From assembly GCA_029941485.1 (NCBI GenBank), contig JAPYOZ010000055.1, forward strand, positions 1 to 5,241: a DNA stretch of 5,241 nucleotides, in the 5' to 3' direction. Positions 4,599-5,241 of this stretch are shown one piece after another (the first letter of the stretch is position 1; every line of letters starts with the position of its first letter). The notes beneath the pieces are model-generated. The model searched no databases. It worked only from the letters and a program-made list of their open reading frames with translations, and was not told the DNA's origin. This DNA comes from Gammaproteobacteria bacterium (GTDB lineage: Bacteria; Pseudomonadota; Gammaproteobacteria; PS1; Pseudothioglobaceae). Both the position numbers and the translations under genes were made by a program.

Positions 4599-5225
4599 TT
4601 ACTTAGTTGTTAAGCCTAAAGATTTCCAAGCATTCATACCACCACGGTAGTATTTGATCTTGCTTTCAGGGTAACCGATTGCTAACAATGCTCTGATTGA
4701 AGCCGGTGATTGACCACACCATGCACCATTACAGAAGTTGTAAATTGTCTTAGCACCTGTAAAGTCTAATACACCGTCTAAATCTTTAACACCGAATTTC
4801 TCAGTTAAGATTTCAACAACTGCCATTGGATCTTTAGCTAACGCCTTAGAATTCAACTTAGTAAATGGAACGTTGATTGCGTGTGGGATTGTACCTTTCT
4901 TCACCCAACCTGGTGTACGTGCATCAACTACTAATACTGAAGTGTCGCCACCAGCAGAATCACGTGCAGCATGAATCACATCAAGCTCTGTTACCGTTTC
5001 AACTCTTGCAGGTGCAAACGGGTTAGTTGCATTGATACAAAACGGAGGACAAGGACGTGAAGTCTTTGCAAACGCAGGATCAATGGTTGCTGCATTATCT
5101 TGATTACGAGAAATACCCGCAACTTCCATAACGCCTTTAACGATACCAACTGGCTTAGCCGTTACAGCCGTTGATGCTAAGAATGCTACTGTTGCAGCAC
5201 TTACTACTAATGTTTGAAGTTTCAT
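4599..5225 (-). CDS. Exported rhodanese-domain protein, copy 2 (promoter-proximal)
   Basis: This is a 208-residue protein. Its signal peptide (1-23, ending VTA) is followed at once by KPVGIVKGVMEVAGISRN, without the linker of its paralogue. CPPFC is at Cys59/Cys63. The rhodanese domain runs from about 97 to 207: VVDART (99-104), GTIPHAINVP (111-120), NFCNGAWCGQSP (163-174; Cys165, Cys170) and YYRGGMNAW (192-200). The protein is predicted to be periplasmic and probably transfers or holds sulfane sulfur; the donor and acceptor are unknown. AGGAG at 5236-5232, six bases before the ATG, supports the start. Its promoter lies beyond the window edge. It is the first gene seen in the minus-strand block and is followed by a strong terminator, so it is likely the most highly expressed of the four. 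It is about 92% identical to copy 1 over the shared 185 residues. Confidence 0.9.
   Translation of the reverse strand: MKLQTLVVSAATVAFLASTAVTAKPVGIVKGVMEVAGISRNQDNAATIDPAFAKTSRPCPPFCINATNPFAPARVETVTELDVIHAARDSAGGDTSVLVVDARTPGWVKKGTIPHAINVPFTKLNSKALAKDPMAVVEILTEKFGVKDLDGVLDFTGAKTIYNFCNGAWCGQSPASIRALLAIGYPESKIKYYRGGMNAWKSLGLTTK
4666..4936 (-). repeat. 271-bp identical block, copy B (within rhodanese copy 2)
   Basis: This is the partner of 3935-4205: identical over 271 bases, in direct orientation, with no insertions or deletions between the two genes in this part. The edges are set by the first mismatches: before the tcaggg at 4666, and at 4937 (c here, g at 4206). The stretch would favour recombination that deletes one copy together with the terminator between them. 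Confidence 0.95.
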
Positions 5226-5241
5226 ACTTCTCTCCTTTTTT

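Overview
The window is AT-rich and its core genes are typical of a gammaproteobacterium. SmpB, RatA and RluE read as close relatives of the E. coli proteins. The low GC, the short intergenic gaps and the duplicated exported rhodanese suggest a sulfur-oxidising lineage of the SUP05/Thioglobus type. That assignment is an inference from sequence character; no database was searched.

Layout. Bases 1-55 hold the first 18 codons of hupB (minus strand). Bases 56-247 are the only sizeable gap. They hold a probable hupB promoter and a structured leader with a possible 13-residue leader peptide. smpB (248-733, minus) and ratA (732-1163, plus) diverge from start codons that overlap by two bases. ratA, rluE (1163-1687) and a DUF455 ferritin-like gene (1674-2462) overlap one another and form a tight plus-strand operon. 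That operon ends 2 bp from the stop codon of a minus-strand block.

The minus-strand block reads from 5225 down to 2465: a secreted rhodanese, an intrinsic terminator, a second near-identical secreted rhodanese, a secreted Sel1-repeat protein and a secreted DUF3530 alpha/beta-hydrolase-like protein. All four carry signal peptides, so the block looks like a periplasmic cassette. The downstream three genes are closely coupled. The two rhodaneses share a 271-bp block without a single difference, embedded in more diverged sequence, which suggests gene conversion.

Functions by region. The left half is translation housekeeping: trans-translation (smpB), a ribosome/quinone-associated START protein (ratA) and 23S rRNA pseudouridylation (rluE), plus a probable diiron protein of unknown role. 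The right half is the more unusual part: a paired rhodanese with an extra CPPFC motif, linked to Sel1 and DUF3530 partners. I do not recognise this as a described system.
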